Below are positions 42,471 through 51,065 of a stretch of DNA of 51,065 bases, piece by piece. How positions within the stretch are numbered: position 1 is the first letter of the stretch; each line of letters starts with the position of its first letter. Source of the DNA: Hyphomicrobiaceae bacterium (GTDB lineage Bacteria; Pseudomonadota; Alphaproteobacteria; Rhizobiales; Hyphomicrobiaceae); the NCBI GenBank assembly GCA_002919265.1, contig PKEY01000071.1, positions 1 to 51,065 on the forward strand. Reading direction: 5' to 3'. A program made the translations under genes and the position numbers. The notes beneath the pieces were generated by a model. It ran no database searches and was not told the DNA's origin. It saw only the letters and a program-made list of their open reading frames with translations.

Positions 42471-43226
42471 TCAGGACTTCGGGAACTGAAGCACGTTATC
42501 GTCCGCGGAGCGTGACAGAGCCGCAACGAGCCGTTGACGGGCTTCCGGCATGTCCAGATTTTGCGGGATCAGAATACGTTTGGAGATGAATGCGCCCGTC
42601 AAGGCAAGGCCATTGAGAACATCGCGACGGGTCGCTGGAACGCCCTCGCTTTTGATGAGAAATTGCGGAAGAGGTAGCAGGCGATCGCGATAGGGCTCCC
42701 CGGCGGTCGCCGAAACGGCCCGCCCAGATTTCGGCGACACCCACACCAGATTTTCGGTGGTCCCCGTCGCCGCGCATGAGCTGAGATCGAGCCCGAAACC
42801 CATCTCCGCCAACAAGTTCAACTCCCAGCGCACATAAAGCGCCGGCCATATGCTGTCGTCATCAAGATAGCTGAGGACGAACAAGGAAATCTCGAATAGA
42901 TCCGGATGTGGATCACGTTCGGGTAGAAGACGGGCCAGTGCGCAAAGCGACGTCAGTCCCGTGAGTGCCAGCGGACGTTCCAACGCTTCGGCCGCGTAAC
43001 CCTTGCGCAGCTCGATTGTGAAGAATCCAAGCTGTTCTGAAAGGCGCCCCTTCCAGGTTGCTTCGACGTGATTGCCGATTTGCAGCACCGGCCGCAGCCG
43101 CCGCCCCTGCCCGCCATGCACCAGTCCGAGATACCGGCCATGAGCGCGCGTCAGCAGCTCCACGACCGCAGCCGTTTCTCCATGCGGCCGGACTGACAGG
43201 ACAATTCCTTCATCGAACCAGTTCAT
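42471..43226 (-). CDS. recO: DNA repair protein RecO
   Basis: A 251-aa protein of the RecFOR pathway that helps load RecA on gapped single-stranded DNA. N-terminal OB fold with WFDEGIVLSVRPHGETAAVVELLTRAHG and the helical C-terminal domain with YVRWELNLLAEMGFGLDLSSCAATG. It ends the conserved block spoT-pdxJ-acpS-lepB-rnc-era-recO, 26 bases after era. Confidence 0.95.
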   Translation of the reverse strand: MNWFDEGIVLSVRPHGETAAVVELLTRAHGRYLGLVHGGQGRRLRPVLQIGNHVEATWKGRLSEQLGFFTIELRKGYAAEALERPLALTGLTSLCALARLLPERDPHPDLFEISLFVLSYLDDDSIWPALYVRWELNLLAEMGFGLDLSSCAATGTTENLVWVSPKSGRAVSATAGEPYRDRLLPLPQFLIKSEGVPATRRDVLNGLALTGAFISKRILIPQNLDMPEARQRLVAALSRSADDNVLQFPKS

Positions 43227-43252
43227 AGTCTAGCCGCGGACGCGCGGGAGCC

Positions 43253-44191
43253 TCACTCCTTAGGGAAGTCCAGCCCCATCTCGCGATAGCGCTCCGGATC
43301 GTCGGCCCAATTCTCGCGAACTTTCACATAAAGGAACAGGTGAACCTCGTGGCCGAAGAGCTTGGCCAGCTCCTTTCGAGCCTCCATCGAGATCTGCTTG
43401 ATGGCAGCGCCATTCTTGCCGAGGACGATCTTACGCTGGCTTTCCCGCTCCACGAAGATGACCTGCTCGATCCTCACCGAACCATCGCGTCGGTTCTTCC
43501 AGCCCGTCGTCTCGACGGTGATCGCGTAAGGTAGTTCCTCGTGCAGGCGATCGTAGATCTTTTCGCGCGTGATCTCGGCAGCAAGTATGCGTTCCGAGAG
43601 ATCCGAGATCTCGTCCGGCGGGAAGTGCCAAGGACCGACCGGCACGGCTTCGACCAGATAGGACCTCAGGTCGTGCAGCCCGCTTTCCGTCAGCGCGGAG
43701 ATCATGAATACCCGCTCGAACGGGACGCGTTTGGTCAGCTCGTCGGCAAGAATGAGAAGCTTTTCTTTCTGTTTCAGGCGGTCGACCTTGTTCAGTGCCA
43801 GGATCTTTGGCCGGTCAGTTTCCTTGAGACGTTCAAGGATCCGCTCGACGTCCTCGTCGATGCCCTTGGCGGCATCCACCAGCAATATGACGATGTCGGC
43901 ATCTAGCGCGCCTCTCCAGGCCGCTTCGACCATCGCCCGGTCAAGCCGACGGCGGGGTTTGAAAATCCCAGGGGTGTCGAGGAAAACCAGCTGGCTTTGC
44001 CCTTCGACCACGATTCCGCGAACCGGGATGCGCGTCGTCTGGACCTTGCGCGAGACAATCGTCACCTTGGCCCCGACGAGCGCATTGACGAGGGTCGACT
44101 TGCCCGCGTTGGGTGCACCGATGACAGCGATGAACCCGCAGCGCGTCTCACCCTGCGGTTCCGCTACATGCTTGGCCTCTGGCTCAGCCAT
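43253..44191 (-). CDS. era: GTPase Era
   Basis: A 312-aa GTPase that binds 16S rRNA and helps mature the 30S subunit. G1 GAPNAGKST (residues 26-34), G2 region KVQTTRIPVRGI, G3 DTPGIF, G4 NKVD, and G5 ISALTESGL. The C-terminal KH domain (about 220-300) includes VERESQRKIVLGKNGAAIKQ. The ATG overlaps the rnc stop by 8 bases. Confidence 0.97.
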   Translation of the reverse strand: MAEPEAKHVAEPQGETRCGFIAVIGAPNAGKSTLVNALVGAKVTIVSRKVQTTRIPVRGIVVEGQSQLVFLDTPGIFKPRRRLDRAMVEAAWRGALDADIVILLVDAAKGIDEDVERILERLKETDRPKILALNKVDRLKQKEKLLILADELTKRVPFERVFMISALTESGLHDLRSYLVEAVPVGPWHFPPDEISDLSERILAAEITREKIYDRLHEELPYAITVETTGWKNRRDGSVRIEQVIFVERESQRKIVLGKNGAAIKQISMEARKELAKLFGHEVHLFLYVKVRENWADDPERYREMGLDFPKE

Positions 44192-44921
44192 GTGACGACT
44201 TTTTCAGACTGCCGTCCGAATGGCGGCTTGGATCGACCCAGACGCCTTCTCGCGCCAACAGAACGCTCGCTGCAGCTTGCTCGGCCTGCCGCTTCGTCGC
44301 GCCTTCGCCACGGGCGGGCGGCCGGCCGGCAATATGGACCTCAGTGACGAAGCGGGGCGCGTGGTCCGGCCCAGTGCGCGCAATCTCGATGTACTCAGGC
44401 AATGCCAATCCCTGTCCCTGGGCCCACTCTTGCAGCGCCGATTTTGGATCAGCCACGTGCTGCGGCAATGAGTCGATCTGATCGGCCCAGAGAGACCGCA
44501 CGACGTTTCGCGCCGCGTCAAAGCCGGCCTCCAGGAAGATGGCTCCGAGCAGCGCCTCGAGAGCGTCCGCGAGAATCGTCTCCTTTTCGCGTCCGCCGTT
44601 TTCCGCCTCACTTTCACTGAGGATAAGGTGAGGACCAAGCCCGATTTTGCGGGCGACAGTCGCACACGCCTGACCGCGAACGAGACGGTTGTAGCGGCGG
44701 GCAAGATCGCCTTCCGTGGCCTCGGGGTGCGTCTCGTGCAACATCTCAGCAATCGCTAGGCCGAGCACGCGATCGCCGATGAACTCCAGCCGCTCGTTGT
44801 CATGGCGCATCCCGCGTTGCGACCGGACGCTGGCATGGGTGAGCGCGCGCTTGAAGAGCTCGCGGTCCTTGAACGTGTAGCCGAGGCGTTTTTCCAGGTC
44901 GGTCGTCTGCTTCCGTCGCAC
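44184..44921 (-). CDS. rnc: Ribonuclease III
   Basis: A 245-aa double-strand-specific endonuclease for rRNA processing. Catalytic signature NERLEFIGDRVLGLAIAEML (about residues 42-61), with the second metal site DALEALLGAIFLEAG. The C-terminal dsRNA-binding domain has ALQEWAQGQGLALPEYI and KRQAEQAAASVLL. Translation starts with GTG at 44921, 4 bases after the lepB stop. No alternative ATG precedes the conserved part. Confidence 0.96.
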   Translation of the reverse strand: MRRKQTTDLEKRLGYTFKDRELFKRALTHASVRSQRGMRHDNERLEFIGDRVLGLAIAEMLHETHPEATEGDLARRYNRLVRGQACATVARKIGLGPHLILSESEAENGGREKETILADALEALLGAIFLEAGFDAARNVVRSLWADQIDSLPQHVADPKSALQEWAQGQGLALPEYIEIARTGPDHAPRFVTEVHIAGRPPARGEGATKRQAEQAAASVLLAREGVWVDPSRHSDGSLKKSSHG

Positions 44922-44927
44922 GTTCGT

Positions 44928-45698
44928 TCAGCGCACCAGAGTGAAGAAGCGCTCCCAGCGAATGTCCTGCGGCCAGCGCCACGGCGTTGTGAGCCGGAAC
45001 GCGTTGGGATCATCGAACGCCGCCGAGAAGAAAATGATCTCCGCACGTCCGACGAAATTCTCGAACGGAACATAGCCGACCCCCCACTGCGCGCGGCTGT
45101 CCGTCGAGTTATCCCGGTTGTCGCCCATGACGAAGTAGTGATTCTCCGGAACCTTGAAGACGCCCGTGTTGTCGAAGGGCCCGTTTTCCTCGGAATCCAG
45201 AACTGTGTACTTCACCCCGTTGGGCAGTGTCTCCTCGTACATTGGTATGCGGCGCAATACGCCGTCATCCTCCCGGGTGATGAAGTCACCGATCCGGCGC
45301 TTGGGAACCGGCTCGCCATTGATATAGACGACGCCGTTGCGGATCTGGATCTCGTCGCCCGGCAACCCGATGACCCGTTTGATATAGTCGGTTGAGTTGT
45401 CTCGCGGCAGCTTGAAGACGGCTACGTCCCCACGCTGGGGAGGGCTCGCGAAAATGCGGCCATCGAAAAGGTTAAGGCCGAAGGGGAAGGAATAGCGGCT
45501 GTAGCCGTAAGACAGCTTGGACACAAAGAGATAGTCGCCGACGAGAAGTGTGGGCTTCATTGAGCCGGACGGGATATTGAACGGCTGATAGAAAAACACG
45601 CGCACGACCATGGCCAGCGCGAGTGCCTGGATGATGATCTTAACCGTCTCCCACCAGCTGCTCTCGCGCTTCTTGCCAGTCTCTGTGTTCAAGGTCAT
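44928..45698 (-). CDS. lepB: Signal peptidase I
   Basis: A 256-aa membrane protease that removes signal peptides from exported proteins. One membrane segment (TVKIIIQALALAMVVRVFF), catalytic Ser in PSGSMKPTLLVGD, catalytic Lys in YIKRVIGLPGDEI, and the box E motif VMGDNRDNSTDSR. Fits the genomic order acpS-lepB-rnc. Confidence 0.97.
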   Translation of the reverse strand: MTLNTETGKKRESSWWETVKIIIQALALAMVVRVFFYQPFNIPSGSMKPTLLVGDYLFVSKLSYGYSRYSFPFGLNLFDGRIFASPPQRGDVAVFKLPRDNSTDYIKRVIGLPGDEIQIRNGVVYINGEPVPKRRIGDFITREDDGVLRRIPMYEETLPNGVKYTVLDSEENGPFDNTGVFKVPENHYFVMGDNRDNSTDSRAQWGVGYVPFENFVGRAEIIFFSAAFDDPNAFRLTTPWRWPQDIRWERFFTLVR

Positions 45699-45810
45699 CT
45701 ACTGCTCCTCGGCGGCGGACATCCCGTCCGACCGGAAACTGCCGCTGTCGATGTCGAGCCCGCTATAACCGTTCCGGAGGGAGCGTGCAAACGAGGGGTC
45801 GTCTTCGCTC

Positions 45811-46224
45811 TCATCTTGAATTGTTGGCGAGCGGTACGCCTGAAATAATTACAATGGCCTGAGCCAGCGGATAGTCGTCCGTCAAACTCAGATCGATGCG
45901 CGCGGAATAGCCTGGCGGCGTGATGCGTTCGAGCTGCTTGGCTGCACCGCCCGTAAGAACCAGCGTCGGCCGGCCTGACGGCAGATTGATGACGCCCATA
46001 TCCCGCCAATACACCCCGTGCCGGAGACCGGTCCCGAGCGCCTTGGCACACGCTTCCTTAGCCGCGAAACGCTTCGCGTAGGACGCGGCGCGGTCCTTGC
46101 GCCGGTCCGATCTGGCTCGCTCGGCGTCCGTGAACACGCGGGCGAGAAAACGATCACCGAATCGCGCAATCGTCCGCTCGATACGCTCAATGTCGATGAT
46201 GTCGTTTCCGAGGCCCAGGATCAT
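45811..46224 (-). CDS. acpS: Holo-[acyl-carrier-protein] synthase
   Basis: A 137-aa phosphopantetheinyl transferase that activates ACP for fatty-acid synthesis. The N-terminal [13 protein letters not shown] with magnesium-binding Asp, and the second motif [15 protein letters not shown]. The ATG at 46224, 5 bases after the pdxJ stop, is favoured over a TTG at 46233. 112 bases before lepB. Confidence 0.95.
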   Translation of the reverse strand: MILGLGNDIIDIERIERTIARFGDRFLARVFTDAERARSDRRKDRAASYAKRFAAKEACAKALGTGLRHGVYWRDMGVINLPSGRPTLVLTGGAAKQLERITPPGYSARIDLSLTDDYPLAQAIVIISGVPLANNSR

Positions 46225-46229
46225 AGGGC

Positions 46230-47012
46230 TCAAGCAATCTTCCGGCCTGTGACGCTTGCGCGCGCCTCGTCCATCAACGCCCGCATGCGCCGAACGGCTG
46301 AATGAAGCCCACCGAAGATCGCTTCCCCGATCAGGAAGTGCCCGATGTTGAGCTCCACGATTTGGGGAATTCGGGCCACGGGTGAGACAGTGTTGTAGGT
46401 CAGACCGTGCCCGGCGTGCACTTCAAGACCGGCCTCGGCCGCAATCCGCGCTGCATTCCGCAGCCGCTCCATCTCGAGTGCCAACCCTTTCGCGTCTTCC
46501 TCCAGGGCCCGCTCGCAGTAAGCGCCCGTATGCAGCTCGATGACGTCGGCCCCAATGGCGGCCGCTGCTTCGATCTGCTTTTCCTCCGGCTCGATAAAGA
46601 GCGACACGCGGATGCCGCTGTCCTTCAGCGCCGCCACGAACCGCTCCAGATGCTGACGGCCGCCCGCGACGTCGAGGCCGCCTTCAGTCGTGCGCTCCTC
46701 ACGGCGCTCCGGCACGAGGCAGCAGGCATATGGCAGATGGCGAAGCGCAATCGAAAGCATTTCGTCGGTCGCCGCCATCTCCAAGTTGAGCGGTCGCGTC
46801 AGTTCCGCCTTGAGGCGAGCGATATCGTTGTCAGAGATGTGCCTGCGATCTTCCCGGAGGTGCGCGGTGATGCCATCGGCTCCGGCCTCCACCGCCAGGT
46901 GCGCCGCGCGCAGAGGATCAGGGTGGCGCCCGCCACGTGCATTGCGAATAGTGGCAACGTGGTCGATGTTGACGCCCAAGCGGAGGTAGGGAACTTCAAA
47001 ATTCGGGGTCAT
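46230..47012 (-). CDS. pdxJ: Pyridoxine 5'-phosphate synthase PdxJ
   Basis: A 260-aa TIM-barrel enzyme joining 1-deoxyxylulose 5-phosphate with 3-amino-2-oxopropyl phosphate, the last step to pyridoxine 5'-phosphate. Motifs: [32 protein letters not shown] with the active-site His, [22 protein letters not shown] and GHGLTYNTV. Full length. Confidence 0.97.
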   Translation of the reverse strand: MTPNFEVPYLRLGVNIDHVATIRNARGGRHPDPLRAAHLAVEAGADGITAHLREDRRHISDNDIARLKAELTRPLNLEMAATDEMLSIALRHLPYACCLVPERREERTTEGGLDVAGGRQHLERFVAALKDSGIRVSLFIEPEEKQIEAAAAIGADVIELHTGAYCERALEEDAKGLALEMERLRNAARIAAEAGLEVHAGHGLTYNTVSPVARIPQIVELNIGHFLIGEAIFGGLHSAVRRMRALMDEARASVTGRKIA

Positions 47013-47126
47013 GGATCGGGTCTCTGTCTCCTGGTGATCACCTCAGGCGCACTGGCGCAACACCTGGCTCGCCGGCTTTCTAAAGAAGATAGGTTTTATA
47101 CCCCCTATTCTCAATGAAGCCGGGGC

Positions 47127-49355
47127 TCAATCGAACGAGCGCTCAACATTGCTCACGACCGGCTTCGCTCGCAAGCCGGCAATAATGCGATTCAGGTGTT
47201 CGAGATCGAAAACCTCCACTTCGAGCGACATCTCGGTGAAGTCCGACGCCCTGCGCATCATGCGAACGTTGTCGATATTTCCGTCGGCATCCCCGATCAC
47301 CTGGGCAATTTGCGCAAGGGTTCCCGGCTCGTTGAGAGCGGTTACCTTGATTCGCGCGGGGAAACGCTCAGGCTTCTCGGGATCAATGTCCCAAGTGACG
47401 TCTATCCAGCTCTCCGCCTCGTAATCCTTGAGCCGAGGCGAGTGGATCTGGAAGATGCGGATGCCTTCGCCGGGGATGAGCACACCCACAACGCGGTCGC
47501 CGGGCACCGCACCACCCTCTTCAAAGGTGACAGGGATGTCGTTTCGCAGGCCGCGGATAGGCAGACCGCCCGGCCGAACGCCAACGTCGTCCGAGTTGCT
47601 GGTGAAGCGAAACTTGAGCCCGATCACCTTGCTCAGATTGAACCAGCCTTCCTGACTACTGGTGTGGCTGTGCCGGTTCTTCGGGCGGTAACTCGGGCTG
47701 CTGCGGTTCGGGTCGGCAACCTCGGGCGCGACGGCCCGCAACACGTCGCCAATGGGCAGTTCGCTGCGGCCCACGGAAGCTAGAGCATCCTCGACCGTCT
47801 TGTGGCCGAGTCGGTGCAGCACTTTCTTGAGCTTCTCGTCCGAATACTCGACCCCCGCCCTGCCGAACCGCGCGATCAACAGCCGACGACCCAGCTCCGA
47901 GTATTGCTTACGCAGAGCATCCCTCGCCGCTCGACGAATGGCCGAGCGCGCTCGCCCCGTCACGGCGATGCGCTCCCAGGCGGCCGGAGGACTTTGCCCT
48001 TCGGCGGTCAGGATCTGCACCTCGTCGCCGTTGCGCAGCATGGTCGAGAGCGGCATCTGCCGACCGTTGATCAGCGCACCGACGGCCGAGTTGCCGATAT
48101 CCGTATGGACCGCGTAGGCAAAGTCGATCGGCGTCGCTCCCCTCGGCAACGCGATGAGGCGCCCCTTGGGCGTGAAGCAGAACACCTGATCCTGGAACAG
48201 CTCGAGCTTCGTATGCTCCAGGAACTCTTCCGGGTTGTTGCCGTCAAGCAGCGTCTCTACCAAACGGCGCAGCCACATGTAAGGACCGCTGTCCTTCTCG
48301 TACGTGGCTTTCGAGCCGTTGCCGTGATCTTTGTAGAGCGAGTGCGCCGCAACGCCGTATTCGGCGATGTGGTGCATCTCGCGGGTGCGAATCTGAAGTT
48401 CGACGCGCTGGTGCCGCGGCCCGACGATCGTCGTGTGGATCGACTGGTAACCGTTCTGCTTAGGCGTTGAGATGTAGTCCTTGAAGCGGCCCGGCACAGA
48501 GTTCCACGTTGTGTGGACGACACCGAGCACGCGATAGCAGTCCTCCACGTTATCGACGATCACGCGGAAGCCGTAGATGTCAGAGAGTTGCTCCAGCGAA
48601 ATCTGCTTGTTCTGCATCTTTCGCCAGATCGCATATGGCTTCTTCTCTCGCCCCGACACCTCGGCCTTGATGTTCACCTCGGCGAGCTTGTTGCGGAGAG
48701 CCTCCTGAATTTCCTCCACAATGCCGCGATTGCGCTCGCGCAGCTGCGCCAGCCGGGTCGTGACGGTCTGATACGCATCAGGGTGCAGCCAGCGGAAGGC
48801 GTGGTCCTCCAGCTCCTCGCGGAGCTGTTGCATGCCCATACGCCCCGCCAGCGGCGCGTAGATATCCAGCGTCTCCTGGGAGATGCGCGCCCGGCTCTCC
48901 GGCTTCATGTGCTCGAGCGTGCGCATGTTGTGCAGCCGGTCCGCCAGCTTCACGAGGAGCACCCGGATGTCGCTCGAGATGGCGATCAGAAGCTTGCGGA
49001 AGTTTTCAGCCTGCTCGGCGCGCTTGGAGACGAGGTCAAGGCGCCGGATCTTAGTGAGGCCATCGACCAGGGCACCGATCTCCGGGCCGAAAAGCTGGTC
49101 GATCTCGGCCCGTGTAGCCTCCGTATCCTCGATGACGTCATGCAACAGGGCCGTTGCGATGGTGGCGTCATCCAGCTTGAGCTCGGTGAGGATCGCGGCG
49201 ACTTCGAGCGGATGGGAAAAGTAGGGATCGCCTGAGGCACGCTTCTGGTTGCTGTGCGCCTTCATGGCGTAGACGTAGGCGCGGTTCAGCAGCGCCTCGT
49301 CTGCGTTGGGATCATATGAAAGGACGCGCTCGACGAGCTCATACTGGCGCATCAT
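47127..49355 (-). CDS. Bifunctional (p)ppGpp synthetase/hydrolase (Rsh/SpoT type)
   Basis: A 742-aa stringent-response enzyme. Domains: HD hydrolase (about residues 20-180; FSHPLEVAAIL, ALLHDVIEDT), synthetase (about 225-340; KPYAIWRKMQ, IYGFRVIV, GYQSIHTTI), TGS (about 385-445; VFCFTPKGRLIALPRGATPIDF) and C-terminal ACT (about 665-735; IKVTALNEPGTLAQIAQVIG). Both catalytic halves look intact, as in the single Rsh protein of most Alphaproteobacteria. Start at 49355 (MMRQYELVERV); the frame to 49382 adds nine unlikely residues. It is downstream of rpoZ. Confidence 0.96.
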   Translation of the reverse strand: MMRQYELVERVLSYDPNADEALLNRAYVYAMKAHSNQKRASGDPYFSHPLEVAAILTELKLDDATIATALLHDVIEDTEATRAEIDQLFGPEIGALVDGLTKIRRLDLVSKRAEQAENFRKLLIAISSDIRVLLVKLADRLHNMRTLEHMKPESRARISQETLDIYAPLAGRMGMQQLREELEDHAFRWLHPDAYQTVTTRLAQLRERNRGIVEEIQEALRNKLAEVNIKAEVSGREKKPYAIWRKMQNKQISLEQLSDIYGFRVIVDNVEDCYRVLGVVHTTWNSVPGRFKDYISTPKQNGYQSIHTTIVGPRHQRVELQIRTREMHHIAEYGVAAHSLYKDHGNGSKATYEKDSGPYMWLRRLVETLLDGNNPEEFLEHTKLELFQDQVFCFTPKGRLIALPRGATPIDFAYAVHTDIGNSAVGALINGRQMPLSTMLRNGDEVQILTAEGQSPPAAWERIAVTGRARSAIRRAARDALRKQYSELGRRLLIARFGRAGVEYSDEKLKKVLHRLGHKTVEDALASVGRSELPIGDVLRAVAPEVADPNRSSPSYRPKNRHSHTSSQEGWFNLSKVIGLKFRFTSNSDDVGVRPGGLPIRGLRNDIPVTFEEGGAVPGDRVVGVLIPGEGIRIFQIHSPRLKDYEAESWIDVTWDIDPEKPERFPARIKVTALNEPGTLAQIAQVIGDADGNIDNVRMMRRASDFTEMSLEVEVFDLEHLNRIIAGLRAKPVVSNVERSFD

Positions 49356-49442
49356 GGCCGGCGGCCCTCCGCGAACGCGCACACGTTAGCGGCGACCGTT
49401 TGAGGCCGCCGCATACCGCACCGTCCGGTCGGTGGCGAGACG

Positions 49443-49871
49443 TTAGCGTCCGCTGCGGCCCCCGCCATTTCCGCCAATCGCTGCGGAAGGCTCCGTCGGC
49501 GTCAGGCTCTCCAGGCCGCGCAGGAGCTGCTCCTCGGTGAGGACATCGACGACGTTGTCGCTCGACTGATCGTCCCGACCAAGCAGCGGGCTGCGCCGAT
49601 CCGAAGGCAGCACGGGGGCGCTGAGGGCCTCCGGCTCGTCGACCTCGACGTTCTTCTGGAGCGAATGGATCAGCGATTCGCGCATGTCATCGGCCGGGAC
49701 CGTCTGCTCGGCGATCTCGCGAAGGGCGATGACCGGGTTCTTGTCGTTCTCCGGCTCGACGGTGATCGGGCTGCCGCTCGCAATGGCACGCGCACGATGC
49801 GCGGCAAGCAGAACCAGCTCGAACCGGTTAGGAACTTTGTCGACGCAATCTTCGACGGTAACACGAGCCAT
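49443..49871 (-). CDS. rpoZ: RNA polymerase omega subunit
   Basis: A 142-aa protein. The conserved N-terminal part is [34 protein letters not shown] and [11 protein letters not shown] (residues 1-70). Omega helps assemble the beta' subunit and, in some bacteria, shapes the ppGpp site, fitting its place before spoT. The C-terminal half (after about 75) is longer than in E. coli and less ordered, ending in [10 protein letters not shown], as common in Hyphomicrobiales. The start is ATG at 49871. Confidence 0.94.
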   Translation of the reverse strand: MARVTVEDCVDKVPNRFELVLLAAHRARAIASGSPITVEPENDKNPVIALREIAEQTVPADDMRESLIHSLQKNVEVDEPEALSAPVLPSDRRSPLLGRDDQSSDNVVDVLTEEQLLRGLESLTPTEPSAAIGGNGGGRSGR

Positions 49872-49934
49872 GATCTGCCCTCTTGTTGAGCAACCCGAGG
49901 TCAAGCGCAATTCGCCCGACCCGACCTGCTGGTC

Positions 49935-50489
49935 TCAGGAAATTGCCTGATCGCACATAATCCAACGCGAATCAAGGACCCTCCGCACGCCGCGACGCTG
50001 TGGCCCGGCGCGCGCCAGCAAGATCCGCGCAGACGTGCCAAGCACCGGATGCCGCCAGTGGGGAGCAACATCCAGCAGCGGCACGAGTACGAAGGCCCTA
50101 CGATGGGCTTCCGGATGCGGCAGAACGAGACGTCCGCGCTGCCGCCGGCCCTGAGGCCAACCGTATCTTGTCCCCGCGAAATCAATAATGTCGAGGTCCA
50201 GCGGTCGCGGGCCCCACCTTACCCCCAGCCGTCGGCCAGCTCGCCTTTCAACCTGCTTCAATCTGCGCAGCAGCGTTGCAGGTGAAATGCTTGCCTTCGC
50301 TGCAATAACGGCGTTCAGATATCGAGGTTGTGAGATGCCGCCGACCGGCTCCGTTTCATATAGTGCAGATACATTGTCAACGGTAAGTGAAAGGCGTCGC
50401 AGTTCGGAAATTGCTTGCCGCAGCGTTTCAAGCGGAACTCCCCAGGCGCCAGGCATGTTGGCACCAAGAGATATCAGCACTGAGCTCAT
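49935..50489 (-). CDS. folK: HPPK, 6-hydroxymethyl-dihydropterin pyrophosphokinase
   Basis: A 184-aa enzyme of folate synthesis transferring pyrophosphate from ATP. Motifs: LISLGANMPG at the start, SALYETEPVGGISQPRYLN, the RWGPRPLDLDII magnesium-binding motif and LVLPHPEAHRRAFVLVPL. A second start 18 bases upstream (50507) is possible but weaker. 63 bases before rpoZ. Confidence 0.96.
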   Translation of the reverse strand: MSSVLISLGANMPGAWGVPLETLRQAISELRRLSLTVDNVSALYETEPVGGISQPRYLNAVIAAKASISPATLLRRLKQVERRAGRRLGVRWGPRPLDLDIIDFAGTRYGWPQGRRQRGRLVLPHPEAHRRAFVLVPLLDVAPHWRHPVLGTSARILLARAGPQRRGVRRVLDSRWIMCDQAIS

Positions 50490-50698
50490 TACAACCTCGA
50501 AGGTCACTGTCGAATAAAATTTATGAGGTTTTGGCGATTGTTCTATGAAAAAGCCCTAATTCAGTTCGAAACTGCCTTCAGCTAACAGCTGGGGGGCGTG
50601 GCGGATTTAGAGGCGTGCTTTTTGAAGCCGCCGTTTCGGAAAACAGTAGAGTTTAAGTCGAGCGGGGAGACATCCAAGAACTTCTCCCGAGGTGGCAA

Positions 50699-51065
50699 AT
50701 GCATTTTTACAACGACGAACGAATCGCTCTGTTCATCGATGGCGCAAACCTGTATGCGACAGCGAAAGCATTGGGTTTCGACATTGATTACAAGCGTCTG
50801 CTCTCGCTTTTTCGCAAACAGGGCCGGCTTGTAAGGGCGTTATATTACACGGCACTGGCGGACGAGCAGGAGTACTCGTCGATTCGGCCGCTCATCGACT
50901 GGCTGGATTACAACGGCTACAGCATGGTGACCAAGCCGACCAAGGAGTACACGGACTCAATGGGTCGGCGAAAAATCAAAGGGAATATGGACATCGAGCT
51001 CACCGTGGATGCCATGCGGTTAGCCCGGGTGGTCGATCACATCGTTCTCTTTTCCGGAGACGGAG
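50699..51065 (+). CDS. NYN-domain protein, LabA/DUF88 type (3' end beyond window)
   Basis: The first 122 codons of a gene running off the right edge. The ATG at 50699 is preceded by GAGG. Text: MHFYNDERIALFIDGANLYA, then ALGFDIDYKRLLSLFRKQG, RALYYTAL, RRKIKGNMDIELTVDAMRLA and IVLFSGDG. This is the NYN (PIN-like) nuclease fold with conserved acidic residues in FIDGANL, MDIELTVD and SGDG, which would bind metal. Probably an RNase; exact role unknown. It is divergent from folK. Confidence 0.92.
   Translation, partial: MHFYNDERIALFIDGANLYATAKALGFDIDYKRLLSLFRKQGRLVRALYYTALADEQEYSSIRPLIDWLDYNGYSMVTKPTKEYTDSMGRRKIKGNMDIELTVDAMRLARVVDHIVLFSGDG

Overview
The window looks like a chromosomal segment of a high-GC alphaproteobacterium of the order Hyphomicrobiales with a methylotrophic lifestyle. 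The reasons are the family-typical gene order (spoT-pdxJ-acpS-lepB-rnc-era-recO next to rpoZ; murA-DUF2948-hisD-UPF0262-LMW phosphatase; a split F0 ATP synthase operon atpI-B-E-F'-F) together with a lanthanide-type methanol dehydrogenase (xoxF-xoxG-xoxJ), pqqB-pqqC and a PQQ/lanthanide-associated ABC cluster resembling lut. This assignment is inference from gene content; no rRNA gene is present.

Layout. 1-7180: a membrane ferric-reductase-like flavoprotein, convergent with a complete oligopeptide ABC importer (binding protein, two permeases, double ATPase). 7181-16800: housekeeping genes on the minus strand (RluA-type pseudouridine synthase, crcB, rarA, Do-type protease, HAD phosphatase, OmpA-like protein), interrupted between crcB and rarA by a small accessory stretch with an orphan Tae4-type peptidoglycan amidase and a DUF4214-like/methyltransferase protein. 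16800-19475: F0 ATP synthase operon with a clear terminator. 19500-19960: an aminotransferase gene in ruins. 20010-24554: LMW phosphatase, UPF0262, hisD, DUF2948, murA and a small basic protein.

24791-36020 is the methylotrophy region. pqqB-pqqC lie just upstream of a tRNA-Thr(GGT) gene that is split, directly after the anticodon, by a 214-nt group I intron. Then come six co-directional genes for a periplasmic binding protein, a beta-propeller, a cupredoxin-like protein, an ABC ATPase, a permease and an exported protein (lut-like, probably lanthanide uptake or PQQ-enzyme support). They run convergently into xoxJ-xoxG-xoxF. XoxF carries the Asp-Tyr-Asp lanthanide signature. A short cysteine-bearing secreted protein lies upstream of xoxF. 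Together these would import the metal, help make the cofactor, oxidise methanol in the periplasm and pass electrons to cytochrome c.

36325-42441: a small conserved protein, a PaaI-like thioesterase, a complete tripartite tricarboxylate transporter (tctC-B-A), GlsB-type and other membrane proteins, and a CAP-domain protein. 42471-50489: the conserved recO-era-rnc-lepB-acpS-pdxJ-spoT-rpoZ-folK block on the minus strand. The window ends inside a divergent NYN-domain gene.

The most unusual single element is the intron-split tRNA-Thr. Its group I core (P1-P10) can be drawn base by base from the sequence.
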